50,158 nt of DNA from Clostridia bacterium (GCA_017465505.1 JAFTWB010000016.1:1-50158); one strand, 5' to 3'. Numbered from the stretch's first letter, positions 1 through 8,018 are shown. Notes: generated from the letters alone by a model not told the origin. Numbers and translations are program-made.

Positions 1-77
1 TCGGTCAGCGTGAGCTTACTCTAAACTCAACATTTTTCAACTATTTTTCAACTATTTATAATTTTTTCTAAAAAATC

Positions 78-109
78 AACCGAGGTCCACCTTTTCGTGA
101 ACCTCGGTT
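78..109. terminator. Hairpin, probable bidirectional terminator
   Basis: An inverted repeat (AACCGAGGT / ACCTCGGTT, with an inner CAC/GTG pair) is followed by T-rich sequence on the plus strand and by GATTTTTT on the minus strand. It lies just beyond the 3' end of the minus-strand tRNA, which it could terminate. Positions 1-77 to its left are AT-rich and show no gene. Confidence 0.6.
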
Positions 110-117
110 TTAATTTC

Positions 118-143
118 GGGCTGTTTTTTTACAGCCCCTTTTT
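118..143 (+). terminator. Short rho-independent terminator-like hairpin
   Basis: GGGCTGT at 118-124 pairs with ACAGCCC at 131-137 over a T6 loop and is followed by CTTTTT on the plus strand. It sits between the tRNA and the preceding hairpin. It would best stop a plus-strand transcript entering from left of the window. Confidence 0.5.
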
Positions 144-144
144 A

Positions 145-221
145 TGGTCCGAGTGACAGGAGTCGAACCTGCGGCCTCTTGAACCCCATTCAAGCGCGCT
201 ACCAAACTGCGCTACACCCGG
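145..221 (-). tRNA. tRNA-Pro (anticodon GGG)
   Basis: The minus strand folds as a cloverleaf. The acceptor stem is CCGGGTG / CACTCGG with one G-U pair. The anticodon stem CTTGA/TCAAG encloses the loop ATGGGGT, giving anticodon GGG, which reads the Pro codon CCC. A GGTTCGACTCC T-arm is present and the 3' CCA is encoded at 145-147. Confidence 0.95.
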
Positions 222-238
222 ATTGGACAACGTAAGAG

Positions 239-267
239 ATTATATCACTATTCTTTCGAAAAATCAA
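239..267 (-). promoter_or_regulatory. Promoter of tRNA-Pro
   Basis: On the minus strand TTGATT (267-262) and TATAAT (244-239) are separated by 17 nt. The -10 box ends 17 nt before the tRNA 5' end. Confidence 0.8.
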
Positions 268-373
268 GTGTTTTTTGAAACTTTTTGAAAATTTTATTTC
301 AACAGTTTTTTTGAGTTTTTCTAAACATTTTATAAGTCAGCGGTATCGTTAAAAAAAGCGTATACCTACAACA

Positions 374-402
374 AACCCCACGCATTATCACAACGTGGGG
401 TT
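374..402 (-). terminator. Terminator downstream of rqcH
   Basis: AACCCCACG (374-382) pairs perfectly with CGTGGGGTT (394-402), 11 nt beyond the rqcH stop. The T-tract on the minus strand is modest (TTTGTTGT). Confidence 0.65.
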
Positions 403-413
403 AATAATTATTT

Positions 414-2156
414 CTAAACTTTCGGTGTCACATAAAGGGTTTTCTGCTCGGTGTAGATTACCTTGCCCGGCTTGGCACCCTGAGGCTTGTTCACTCTCCT
501 GATAAGGGTATAGTCCACAGGCACCTGAGAGGAATCCTTAGCCTTGCTGAAATATGCGGCAATCTGTGCTGCCTTAAGAATCGCCTCGTCGCTTACCTCT
601 CTGCCCTCGGTGATTATAACAGTGTGGCTTCCGGGGATGTCCTTGGTATGAAACCAAAGGTCATTTTTATTTGCGGTTTTCAGGGTGAGCAAATCGTTCT
701 GGCGATTATTTCTGCCCACAAGAATTTTGAATCCGTCCTCTGTTTCAAACTCACGGAAATCGGACTTCAGCTTCTGGGGTCTGCGGTTGTTTTTCTCGCC
801 CTTATTCTCCTTGAGATAGCCCTCAGAAATAAGCTCTTGTCGGATTGAGCTTAAGTCCTGCTCGCTTTCGGCACGGTTGATTTCGTCGGCTACGGTTTCA
901 AGATAGCTCAGCTCCTCTGAGGAGTTCTCAATCTGGACACGGAGCATTTTGTCGGCGGTTTTTGCCTTGGCGTAGTCCTTGTAATACTTCTGGGCATTCT
1001 GCTGAGGCGTCTTGGTAACGTCCAGAGCAATGCGGATTGTCTTTGCCTCTTCGTCGTAGAAATTGATTACATCCGCAAAGGGTGCACCCTTCTTTATAAG
1101 GTGCATATTTGCACCAATTAAGTCGCCCTTCTGCCTGAGAATTTCTCTGTCCTGACATTTCTCAAGCTCTATTCTCTGCACAGAAACCTTGCGGGATAAA
1201 CGCTCGATATTATTTGACACAAGCTTTGAAAGTGCGTGGGATTTCACCCTCATACGCTCAAAGCTTTCTTTTGCGTGATAGAAGGAATCCAGTGCTTTGC
1301 AGAAGCTTTCAAACTCATTTTTCTGCACGCTGTCGCCGTACTGATTTATGGGCATAAAGGAAAAATCGAAGAGCTTGCCCTGCTGATTCTTAAGAGTGAC
1401 GACGTAGCTTTTTGGAGAGCTCACCTCTTCCTTAAGCTTTGCTATGTTTTCTTCAAGAGCCTGCCATTCGGCCTTGCTCATTAAGTCCTTGTCGGTGTCG
1501 GCTTCGCCTGTGGCAAGGAATGAGAGCTCTCGGCAGATTATGGGAGAAACACCTGTGAGGGTGTTTAAAATCGCCTTATTCAGCTTGCTTTCAGGATTAT
1601 TCTCAATGGCATAAACAAGGCTTTCTACGCTCTCTTTTTCAATGCTCAGCTTGTCCTGAGAAGGTGGCATTTCGTAAATAAGAGAGGGCAGAACAAGTCG
1701 CTTTGAAGAAAGGGTAACATCAACTCTTTTAAGTGCGTCCACAATAACACCATCGCCGTCAATAAGGACGATGTTACTGTGCTTGCCCATAATCTCAACG
1801 GCTAAGGAAAGCTTCACCTTGTCCCCAAGCTCGTTGACACAGTCAAAGTCAAAGAATAACATTCGCTCCAATTGAGGCTGACGGATAGAGGTAAGCTTTG
1901 CTGAGGTCAGCTTCTTTCTCAGAAGCATACAGAACATAGGCGGCTTCTCTGGGTTTTCCACGCTGTACTCGGTGATTCCCACTCTGGGAGAATCCGCACG
2001 GGTGGAAAGGAGAAGCTTTTTGTTGCCCTCAAAAGTTCTTAAATTTATAATAAGCTCGTCGCGGTTAGGCAGATACACCTGACTAACTCTGGAGTCAATA
2101 AGCACCTTTTCCAGCTCTGTTTTTATATGTCGTAAAAATATTCCGTCAAGTGCCAT
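414..2156 (-). CDS. rqcH: Rqc2/NEMF-family ribosome quality-control protein RqcH (NFACT)
   Basis: A 580-aa NFACT-family protein, formerly annotated as fibronectin-binding protein A. In B. subtilis RqcH binds stalled 50S subunits and recruits tRNA-Ala to add C-terminal alanine tails that mark nascent chains for degradation. The NFACT-N domain covers the first part, a helical and charged middle follows, and NFACT-R lies near residues 470-560 with the hallmark NDLWFHTKDIPGSH. The ATG at 2156 is preferred because AGGAGGG lies 8 nt upstream; an ATG 18 nt further upstream lacks such a site. At the position of the tRNA-contacting Asp97-Arg98 pair of B. subtilis this protein has Glu97-Arg98. It is the last gene of a minus-strand run murA, walJ, rlmH, rqcH. 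Confidence 0.93.
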   Translation of the reverse strand: MALDGIFLRHIKTELEKVLIDSRVSQVYLPNRDELIINLRTFEGNKKLLLSTRADSPRVGITEYSVENPEKPPMFCMLLRKKLTSAKLTSIRQPQLERMLFFDFDCVNELGDKVKLSLAVEIMGKHSNIVLIDGDGVIVDALKRVDVTLSSKRLVLPSLIYEMPPSQDKLSIEKESVESLVYAIENNPESKLNKAILNTLTGVSPIICRELSFLATGEADTDKDLMSKAEWQALEENIAKLKEEVSSPKSYVVTLKNQQGKLFDFSFMPINQYGDSVQKNEFESFCKALDSFYHAKESFERMRVKSHALSKLVSNNIERLSRKVSVQRIELEKCQDREILRQKGDLIGANMHLIKKGAPFADVINFYDEEAKTIRIALDVTKTPQQNAQKYYKDYAKAKTADKMLRVQIENSSEELSYLETVADEINRAESEQDLSSIRQELISEGYLKENKGEKNNRRPQKLKSDFREFETEDGFKILVGRNNRQNDLLTLKTANKNDLWFHTKDIPGSHTVIITEGREVSDEAILKAAQIAAYFSKAKDSSQVPVDYTLIRRVNKPQGAKPGKVIYTEQKTLYVTPKV

Positions 2157-2320
2157 TAAACCACCCTCCTGCATTAAAAATCCAAATTTGTTTTTTCAAA
2201 AGATGAACCTTGTCTTTTAACGTTGCTATACGGGACGTCGAGGCGCCGTCCCCTACAATAAGAGTCGCTCAAACTTTTAACTTCGCCGTTAATTAAAGAT
2301 TCAATTTATAGCCAATCTGT

Positions 2321-2354
2321 CAAAAGGCGGAATTGCCAACCCGTGGCTAACGGG
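2321..2354 (-). repeat. GTTAGCCACGG-type intergenic repeat, copy 1 (inverted)
   Basis: Read on the minus strand this gives CCCGTTAGCCACGGGTTGG, then CAATTCCGCCTTTTG. It matches copies at 5298-5374 and 32679-32722. Its edge touches the rlmH stop codon at 2355. The rest of the rlmH-rqcH gap also holds a GGGACG/CGTCCC hairpin at 2232-2252. No gene is visible in the gap. Confidence 0.7.
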
Positions 2355-2837
2355 TTATTTGTGATACTTGCCTCCTGTGCTTATCTGAAAAGCACGGTAA
2401 ACCTGCTCCAGAATCATCACCCTGAAAAGCTGATGAGGGAAGGTCATAGGGCTTACGGAGAGCCTTAAATCCGCTCTCTTTTTCACTTCATCACTCAGTC
2501 CGAAGGAGCTTCCGATGATAATATCCACGTGGCTTTTGCCTTCAACGCTCACCCTGTCAATCAGCTTTGAAAAATCCTCGCTGGAGTACATTTTGCCCTC
2601 AATGCACATAGCTATAACGTAAGAATCCTTGCTTATTCTGGCAAGGATTTTTTCACTTTCGCTTTTAAGGGCAGAAGCTATCACACTCTCCCCTGCTTTC
2701 TCAGGGAGCTTGGTTTCGTCAAGCTCTGTGATACTGAGCTTGCAGAAAGCCGAAAGCCTTTTGGAGTATTCCTTAACCGCTTCTGTCAAAAACTTCTCCT
2801 TAAGCTTTCCTACGCAGATTATGTTAACGTTCAGCAT
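2355..2837 (-). CDS. rlmH: 23S rRNA (pseudouridine1915-N3)-methyltransferase RlmH
   Basis: 160 aa, the usual length for this SPOUT-class enzyme, which methylates pseudouridine 1915 of 23S rRNA helix 69 on assembled 70S ribosomes using SAM. The N-terminus has the typical hydrophobic start with VGKLKEKF. The trefoil-knot SAM site reads IIGSSFGLSD, and the protein ends in the family GKYHK (usually GxYHR) segment needed for catalysis. The ATG follows GAGGT by 6 nt. It lies 17 nt downstream of walJ, so the two are probably co-transcribed; walJ-rlmH neighbourhoods are common in Bacillota. Confidence 0.96.
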   Translation of the reverse strand: MLNVNIICVGKLKEKFLTEAVKEYSKRLSAFCKLSITELDETKLPEKAGESVIASALKSESEKILARISKDSYVIAMCIEGKMYSSEDFSKLIDRVSVEGKSHVDIIIGSSFGLSDEVKKRADLRLSVSPMTFPHQLFRVMILEQVYRAFQISTGGKYHK

Positions 2838-2854
2838 AAATTACCTCAGATACA

Positions 2855-3643
2855 TCAGAAAATTATAGACTTGCCGTTGGTGTCAGGCGGAGCAACCTCA
2901 AGGGTAAAGTCCAGCCCTTCCTTCATTCCTGCTTCGGTAAGAGCCTTCAGGGAAGTGTTGTAGGCAAGGGTTGGGGTGTTGTTTTCTTTGCTTAAATGTC
3001 CCAGCACAATACGGCTCACACCGCTCTTTACAAAATCAGCCAGCTCATCGGCACAAGCCTGATTGCAAAGATGACCTTTATTTGAAAGGATACGCTGCTT
3101 TAAAACATAAGGATAAGGGCCGAACTTAAGCATTTCAATATCGTGGTTTGACTCGATAACCGCAAGGGTGGATTTTTTTATAGCTTCACGGATATTGGGA
3201 AGCATTATGCCCATATCTGTTGCCACAATGGCACGGCTGCCGTCGGGAGTGATTACGGAATAAGCACAACTCTCGGCACTGTCGTGAGGAGTGTTGTGAC
3301 GTTCAATAAGCATATCCCCTATGGACACCTTGCTCTCAATTACGTCGGCAGTAAAACGGGAGCTTAACCTGTCGGCACGTTCAAGAGCATTGAGAGTGCC
3401 TTCGCTTGCATAAACCGTAAAGCCGTAACGGCTTGCCAACACCTTAAGCCCCTGACAATGGTCACTGTGCTCGTGGGTAACAAACACCGCCTGCACCCTT
3501 CTTAAGTCAAGGTTATTGCTTTGCATTGCCAGCTCAATCTGCTTGCAGCTTCTGCCTGCGTCAATTAAAACGCCCTGACCCGATGAGCCTATGTAATAAC
3601 TGTTGCCCGAACTTGAGCTGAATAAAGTAACGAATTTTGCCAC
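2855..3643 (-). CDS. walJ: Metallo-beta-lactamase-fold hydrolase WalJ/YycJ
   Basis: 262 aa from a GTG start at 3643, chosen because AGAGG lies 8 nt upstream; the reading frame extends further but without a ribosome site. The protein begins with the family SSSSGN motif, and the metal-binding motif THEHSDH is near residue 60. Further His/Asp ligands follow (HNTPHDS, TDMG, LGHLSKENN). WalJ (YycJ) proteins are cytoplasmic MBL-fold nucleases. In B. subtilis walJ sits in the WalRK cell-wall operon and affects replication/cell-wall coordination. Here no walRK is adjacent, but murA lies upstream and rlmH downstream. Confidence 0.9.
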   Translation of the reverse strand: MAKFVTLFSSSSGNSYYIGSSGQGVLIDAGRSCKQIELAMQSNNLDLRRVQAVFVTHEHSDHCQGLKVLASRYGFTVYASEGTLNALERADRLSSRFTADVIESKVSIGDMLIERHNTPHDSAESCAYSVITPDGSRAIVATDMGIMLPNIREAIKKSTLAVIESNHDIEMLKFGPYPYVLKQRILSNKGHLCNQACADELADFVKSGVSRIVLGHLSKENNTPTLAYNTSLKALTEAGMKEGLDFTLEVAPPDTNGKSIIF

Positions 3644-3661
3644 CTTGATTACCTCTTTGTA

Positions 3662-3689
3662 TAAAAAACGGGAGTACAAGCGTACTCCC
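3662..3689 (-). terminator. Terminator downstream of murA
   Basis: On the minus strand GGGAGTAC-GCTT-GTACTCCC is followed by GTTTTTT. It lies between the murA stop and the walJ ribosome site, so walJ-rlmH-rqcH would be expressed by read-through or from an unseen promoter. Confidence 0.85.
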
Positions 3690-3705
3690 TGTTTTGTTAT
3701 TGAAA

Positions 3706-4998
3706 TTATGCAGTTGTTGCCACGTCTTCGTCGGGAACATACTGCTTTCTGATATCTGCACCAAGAGCACGGAATTTGTCGATAATCTCTTCGTATCCTC
3801 GCTCGATGTAGTTGATTGAGCCGATTTCGGTTTCGCCGCTTGCAACTAAACCTGCAATAATAAGAGCAGCACCTGCTCTCAGGTCAGTCGCCTTAACAGG
3901 AGCACCGTGAAGCTCCTTAACGCCCTCAACAACAGCAACTCTGCCTTCAACAGAAATCTTCGCACCCATAAGCAGAAGCTCTCTGACATACTGGAATCTG
4001 TTATCCCAAACGTTTTCCGTCACAATACTTGTGCCTGCAAGAGTGCTGAGCATAGCCACAAACTGAGGCTGACAGTCAGTAGGAAAGCCGGGATGAGGCA
4101 TTGTCTTGATGTTACAGCCCTTGAGAGGTCTTTTAGAGGCGTCAATTCTAACTGCCTCGTCGTACTCTTCAACCTCAACACCGATATCGCTGAGCTTTGC
4201 AGTGATGGAGTCAAGGTGCTTGGGAGTAACATTCTTAACAAGGATACTGCCTCTTGTTGCAACGGCAGCTGCCATATATGTGCCTGCCTCAATCTGGTCG
4301 GGGATGATTGAGTAAGTAACGCCGTGAAGATACTCCACACCGCGGATTTTAATAACGTCAGTACCTGCACCTCGGATATTTGCACCCATAGAGTTGAGGA
4401 AGTTTGCAAGGTCAACAATATGAGGCTCCTTGGCTGCATTTTCGATAATTGTCTGACCCTCTGCCTTAACAGCTGCCAGCATAATGTTCATAGTAGAACC
4501 AACGGAAACCGTGTCAAAATACACGTTGCCGCCGTGAAGCCTTGCTTCAGACTTTGCCTCAACAATGCCGCCGCTTACTAAGTTGCACTCTGCACCCAGT
4601 GCCGCAAAGCCCTTAAGGTGCTGGTCAATGGGACGTACACCGAAGTTACAGCCGCCGGGAAGAGCAACCTTTGCGTTGTGAAATCTGCCCAGAAGAGCAC
4701 CGATAAGGTAGTAAGAGGCACGCATACCTCTTACGGAGTCGTCAGTTGCACTGAAGGTATTTATAGGACGAGCGTCAATCTCAAGGGTGTGTTTGTTAAC
4801 CCTTTTAACGATTGCGCCTAAATTTCTGAGAATATTGCCGATAAGAGTAACATCGCTGATGTTAGGTATATTTTCAATGCGGCAGGGCTCATCACAAAGA
4901 ATAGCCGCAGGAATAACTGCAACAGCGGCATTTTTTGCACCGCTGATGGTAACTTCACCCTGTAAGGGTTTGCCGCCGGTAATTATATATTTATCCAA
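3706..4998 (-). CDS. murA: UDP-N-acetylglucosamine 1-carboxyvinyltransferase MurA
   Basis: 430 aa. Transfers enolpyruvate from PEP to UDP-GlcNAc, the first committed step of peptidoglycan synthesis; the target of fosfomycin. The EPSP-synthase fold is complete, with SGAKNAA near residue 20 and the catalytic Cys at about residue 117 in GGCNFGVRPID. Because the residue is Cys and not Asp, fosfomycin sensitivity would be expected. The start is taken as TTG at 4998, with GGAG 9 nt upstream; an in-frame TTG at 5013 would place that site inside the gene. A good promoter lies about 190 nt upstream, leaving a long leader, and a terminator follows the gene. Confidence 0.96.
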   Translation of the reverse strand: MDKYIITGGKPLQGEVTISGAKNAAVAVIPAAILCDEPCRIENIPNISDVTLIGNILRNLGAIVKRVNKHTLEIDARPINTFSATDDSVRGMRASYYLIGALLGRFHNAKVALPGGCNFGVRPIDQHLKGFAALGAECNLVSGGIVEAKSEARLHGGNVYFDTVSVGSTMNIMLAAVKAEGQTIIENAAKEPHIVDLANFLNSMGANIRGAGTDVIKIRGVEYLHGVTYSIIPDQIEAGTYMAAAVATRGSILVKNVTPKHLDSITAKLSDIGVEVEEYDEAVRIDASKRPLKGCNIKTMPHPGFPTDCQPQFVAMLSTLAGTSIVTENVWDNRFQYVRELLLMGAKISVEGRVAVVEGVKELHGAPVKATDLRAGAALIIAGLVASGETEIGSINYIERGYEEIIDKFRALGADIRKQYVPDEDVATTA

Positions 4999-5186
4999 AT
5001 TTGCACACTCCAATAACTAAGTTATATAGGTTTATGCTTATTGTGTTATTAACAAGCTAAGGTGAAACGCCTCGACGAAATATGAGAAGCTGAGTTTTTA
5101 TTATGGCGTTTTCTAATGTATTTATTAAATCTAAACAAATGATGTGGACGCACTTTGGCATTATTGCCATTTTAACTTATACCAAA

Positions 5187-5215
5187 ATAATAATATATAA
5201 AGAACTCAATGTCAA
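5187..5215 (-). promoter_or_regulatory. murA promoter
   Basis: On the minus strand TTGACA (5215-5210) and TATTAT (5192-5187) are separated by 17 nt. Transcription would start near 5180, giving a leader of roughly 180 nt before murA. The leader holds small hairpins such as GGCAATAATGCC and an AACGCC/GGCGTT pair. Confidence 0.8.
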
Positions 5216-5297
5216 CCGATATTTTATTTTGTAATACTTTTTGGTAAACTTGTCGTGAATTTCTTTATTGAAGCAGAAATTTAATGTAAATTGCCAG

Positions 5298-5374
5298 TCG
5301 TTAACCACGGGTTTGCCACCCGAGGGCAACTCCGCCTTTTGACCGTTAGCCACGGTGGGCAATTCCGCCTTTTG
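5298..5374 (+). repeat. GTTAGCCACGG-type repeat, two tandem units
   Basis: Two head-to-tail units, 5298-5341 (diverged) and 5343-5374, both end in TCCGCCTTTTG. The second reads CCGTTAGCCACGGTGGGC, then AATTCCGCCTTTTG. The copies at 2321-2354 and 32679-32722 share this core. An open frame crosses the region on the minus strand, but it is built of repeat sequence, has no ribosome site and is not called. Confidence 0.75.
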
Positions 5375-5404
5375 AAAGTAAAGATGAAACTTTAACCAAT
5401 CATC

Positions 5405-5621
5405 AACGGCGGAAAACAACAAAGTTGAAAATTGAAAGTTGAAAGTTGAAAATTTCAGGTCGCTTTGCTCCGATTATTAAATAAAATAGGATTGCACGCA
5501 GTATGCGTGCCACATTAACGTTTGCCAATGGCAAACACATCATTTGCGTAGCATACATCATTAGCATAAGCGACATCATTTCGCCACTGGCGAAACATCA
5601 CCCCGACCATCGGTCGGCTGT
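5405..5621 (+). repeat. Modular hairpin array A with conserved 5' block
   Basis: The first half (5405-5512) is about 108 bp, contains tandem GTTGAAA-type motifs and is nearly identical to 46263-46366. It ends in the hairpin GCACGC-AGTAT-GCGTGC. Then come palindromes GTTTGCC-AAT-GGCAAAC (5520-5536), TGC-GTA-GCA, TCGCC-ACT-GGCGA (5581-5593) and CCGACC-ATC-GGTCGG (5603-5617), joined by CATCATT-type linkers. No gene lies between 5014 and 5631. Confidence 0.8.
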
Positions 5622-5631
5622 GCCTCATTTA

Positions 5632-7158
5632 TCAGCTTGCCCAATACTTCTTGTCCAGCGTTCTGTACTGCACAGCCTCTAAAATATGAGGTGCTCCTAT
5701 TATCTCGCACCCTTCTAAATCTGCAATGGTTCGTGCAACCTTAAGGACTCTGTCGTAAGCTCGGGCAGAGAGCTTAAGCTTTTCAAATGCTTTTTTAAGA
5801 ATCACCTCTGCCTCTTCGTCCATAACGCAGACTTCCCTCAGAAGTGCCGATGTAATACGAGCGTTACAGGTTATACCTGTACCTGAAAATCTTTTGTGCT
5901 GAATAAGTCGTGCCTTATTTACACGCTCTTTTATTTTTTCAGAAGCTTCTCCCACAGGAGCTTTGCCGCTGAGCTCGTCGTATTCAACGGGAGGTACTTC
6001 GATATGTATGTCAATTCTGTCCAGCAAAGGCCCTGAAACCCTGCCCAGATATCTGTCAATCGCCTTCTGATTGCAGGTGCATTTGCGTGTGGGATGACCG
6101 TAAAAGCCGCAAGGACAGGGATTCATCGCCGCAATAAGCATAACAGAGCAGGGGTAGCTCACCGTTGCGTGAACTCTGGAAACGGTAACAACCGAATTCT
6201 CAACAGGCTGACGCAGAACCTCAAGAGCCGAACGGGAAAATTCGGGCAGCTCATCTAAAAATAAAACTCCTCCGTGAGCAAGTGACACCTCACCGGGTTT
6301 GGGAATTGTTCCGCCGCCTGAAAGTCCCACAGGAGAAACGGTGTGGTGAGGACTTCTGAAAGGTCTTGTTCTTACAAGAGCCTGTCCATCCTCGAGAATG
6401 CCTGCCACGGAATGAATCTTAGAGGTTTCAATCATCTCCTCAAAGGTCATATCAGGCAGGATTGAGGGCATACGCTTTGCAAGCATACTCTTACCTGCAC
6501 CGGGAGGCCCTATAAGCAAAACATTGTGACCTCCAGCGGCGGCAATCTCAAGAGCTCGCTTAGCCTCGTACTGACCCCTTACTTCAGAAAAATCCGGCAT
6601 AGGAGCATTTATGATACTTTCATTTTTCGCCTTGGCTTTTTCAATGAGCTTTTTGCCTTCAAGGTGGTCAAAAAGCTGGCGGATATTTTCGACAGGGTAC
6701 ACGTCAATCCCATCAACAACAGAACCCTCACAAGCGTTTTTTGAAGGTACAAAAACAGAGCCAATGCCTTTTTCTCTTGCTTTTATAACCATAGGCAGAA
6801 CGCCGTTTGTACGGCGAACCTCACCGGAAAGAGAAAGCTCACCCATAAAAGCACAGTCAGAAATCTCTGCTGAAATCTGATTTGTCGCCTTGAGCAAAGC
6901 CACAAGAATAGGCAAATCATAAAGAGGGCCTTCCTTGCGGATATCCGCAGGGGCAAGGTTTACTGTAATATGCTCAGTGGGGAAAACAAAGCCGCAATGA
7001 ACCATAGCAGAGCGAACTCGTTCCTTGCTCTCTTTAACAGCGGCGTCAGGCAGACCCACAATCTCAAAAGCACTCAAACCTTTTGAAACGTCCGCCTCAA
7101 CCTCAACTATGTAACTGTCCATTCCGAAAAGCCCCATACTGTTGCATTTTACTACCAA
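5632..7158 (-). CDS. comM: YifB/ComM-family AAA+ Mg-chelatase-like ATPase
   Basis: 508 aa, the family's usual length. It has an N-terminal ChlI-like domain (MDSYIVEVEADVSKGL), an AAA+ core with Walker A GPPGAGKS and Walker B LFLDELPEF, a Cys-rich insertion (CPCGFYGHPTRKCTC) and a C-terminal Mg-chelatase domain. ComM in naturally transforming bacteria is a hexameric helicase that promotes branch migration during integration of incoming DNA. The gene is nearly universal, so competence cannot be inferred. The TTG at 7158 is preferred because GAGGTG lies 6 nt upstream and the N-terminus then matches the family. Confidence 0.93.
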   Translation of the reverse strand: MVVKCNSMGLFGMDSYIVEVEADVSKGLSAFEIVGLPDAAVKESKERVRSAMVHCGFVFPTEHITVNLAPADIRKEGPLYDLPILVALLKATNQISAEISDCAFMGELSLSGEVRRTNGVLPMVIKAREKGIGSVFVPSKNACEGSVVDGIDVYPVENIRQLFDHLEGKKLIEKAKAKNESIINAPMPDFSEVRGQYEAKRALEIAAAGGHNVLLIGPPGAGKSMLAKRMPSILPDMTFEEMIETSKIHSVAGILEDGQALVRTRPFRSPHHTVSPVGLSGGGTIPKPGEVSLAHGGVLFLDELPEFSRSALEVLRQPVENSVVTVSRVHATVSYPCSVMLIAAMNPCPCGFYGHPTRKCTCNQKAIDRYLGRVSGPLLDRIDIHIEVPPVEYDELSGKAPVGEASEKIKERVNKARLIQHKRFSGTGITCNARITSALLREVCVMDEEAEVILKKAFEKLKLSARAYDRVLKVARTIADLEGCEIIGAPHILEAVQYRTLDKKYWAS

Positions 7159-7186
7159 AACAAACACCTCGCAGTTTATTTTTTTA

Positions 7187-7214
7187 ATTATACCACTTAT
7201 TTTTATGAACTCAA
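7187..7214 (-). promoter_or_regulatory. comM promoter
   Basis: On the minus strand TTGAGT (7214-7209) and TATAAT (7192-7187) are separated by 16 nt. It diverges from the sigma-factor promoter at 7289. Confidence 0.75.
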
Positions 7215-7288
7215 ATGCTATTTTTGCTTTTTTTGGCAAAAAACTATAAAATATTTTACAAAATAGAGTATATTTTATAAAATTTTCA

Positions 7289-7317
7289 TTGACTTCTTTG
7301 CCCCTTGGAGTTATTAT
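7289..7317 (+). promoter_or_regulatory. Promoter of the SigH-like gene
   Basis: TTGACT (7289-7294) and TATTAT (7312-7317) are separated by 17 nt, about 50 nt upstream of the start codon. Confidence 0.8.
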
Positions 7318-7367
7318 AGTATAGGTATAAAACGTATAAAGGTAAATTAGCAAGAGGTGAAGGTGCG

Positions 7368-7940
7368 ATGTGTCCTGTCCCTGACCATAATTTTGCGTCC
7401 CTCAGCGATTCTGATTTGTGTACTTTGGTGTGCAAAGGCAACGAACCTGCCTTTGAAGAAATCACCAAACGTTACAAAGGACTTATCCGCACTATCTCCA
7501 AGGAGTATTCCTACCCCGGCTTTGACTCAGCAGATTTTATGCAGCTCGGTCTTATGGGGCTTTACAGTGCCTGCAAAAGCTACTCTGAAGAAAAAGAGGC
7601 CAGCTTCAAAAACTTCGCCGCTCTTTGCATAAGACGCCGCTACATCTCCCTTGTGCGTTCACTTTCAAGCCAAAGGGTTATACCACCCTCTGCAGTGGTT
7701 TCCATTGACGACTCCGCTTTGAAAGAACTGAGCAGTGACCCCGAGGCAGTGCTTCTGGACAAAGAAGCGGACAAAAGCTTTCTTGAATTTGTCAGAAACA
7801 GGCTTTCTTTTATGGAGCTTTGTGCACTTAAAGGCTATGTAAACGGTATGACCTATGAGCAAATCGCCCAAAGCACAGGCCTTGACACCAAGGCTGTGGA
7901 CAACGCCCTGCAAAGAGTCCGCAAAAAACTTATAAGGTAA
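7368..7940 (+). CDS. Sigma-70 family RNA polymerase sigma factor, SigH-like
   Basis: 190 aa. Region 2 reads FMQLGLMGLYSACKSY with the following FKNFAALCIRRRY, which resembles the DNA-melting and -10-binding segment of SigH/ECF-like factors. Region 4 is a helix-turn-helix (MTYEQIAQSTGLDTKAVDNAL) near residues 160-185. Regions 1 and 3 are short, as in sporulation/starvation sigma factors. B. subtilis SigH is 218 aa, so this is somewhat shorter. The ATG at 7368 has AGAGGTGA 7 nt upstream. The context (comM on one side, a zinc-ribbon gene on the other) does not match the usual sigH locus, so orthology is uncertain; no anti-sigma gene is adjacent. Confidence 0.82.
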   Translation: MCPVPDHNFASLSDSDLCTLVCKGNEPAFEEITKRYKGLIRTISKEYSYPGFDSADFMQLGLMGLYSACKSYSEEKEASFKNFAALCIRRRYISLVRSLSSQRVIPPSAVVSIDDSALKELSSDPEAVLLDKEADKSFLEFVRNRLSFMELCALKGYVNGMTYEQIAQSTGLDTKAVDNALQRVRKKLIR

Positions 7941-7944
7941 TACG

Positions 7945-7981
7945 TCCCGACAAGGATTGGCGGTGCAATTCCGCCACGGGA
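7945..7981. other. Nested hairpin after the sigma-factor gene
   Basis: An outer stem TCCCG (7945-7949) / CGGGA (7977-7981) encloses GGCGG / CCGCC around TGCAATT. The CAATTCCGCC half resembles the intergenic repeat seen at 2.3, 5.3 and 32.7 kb. There is no T-tract, so it is a weak terminator at best. Confidence 0.5.
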
Positions 7982-8018
7982 TAAAATATTTATTATTTCC
8001 AAAGCGAGGTAAAATCAA

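Noticed and set aside
5177-5422. Minus-strand open frame of 81 codons
   Set aside because: It runs through two copies of the intergenic repeat and the murA promoter, with no ribosome site.
7368-7940. Assigning the gene firmly as sigH
   Set aside because: Similarity to SigH is visible, but length and gene neighbourhood differ; left as SigH-like without symbol.
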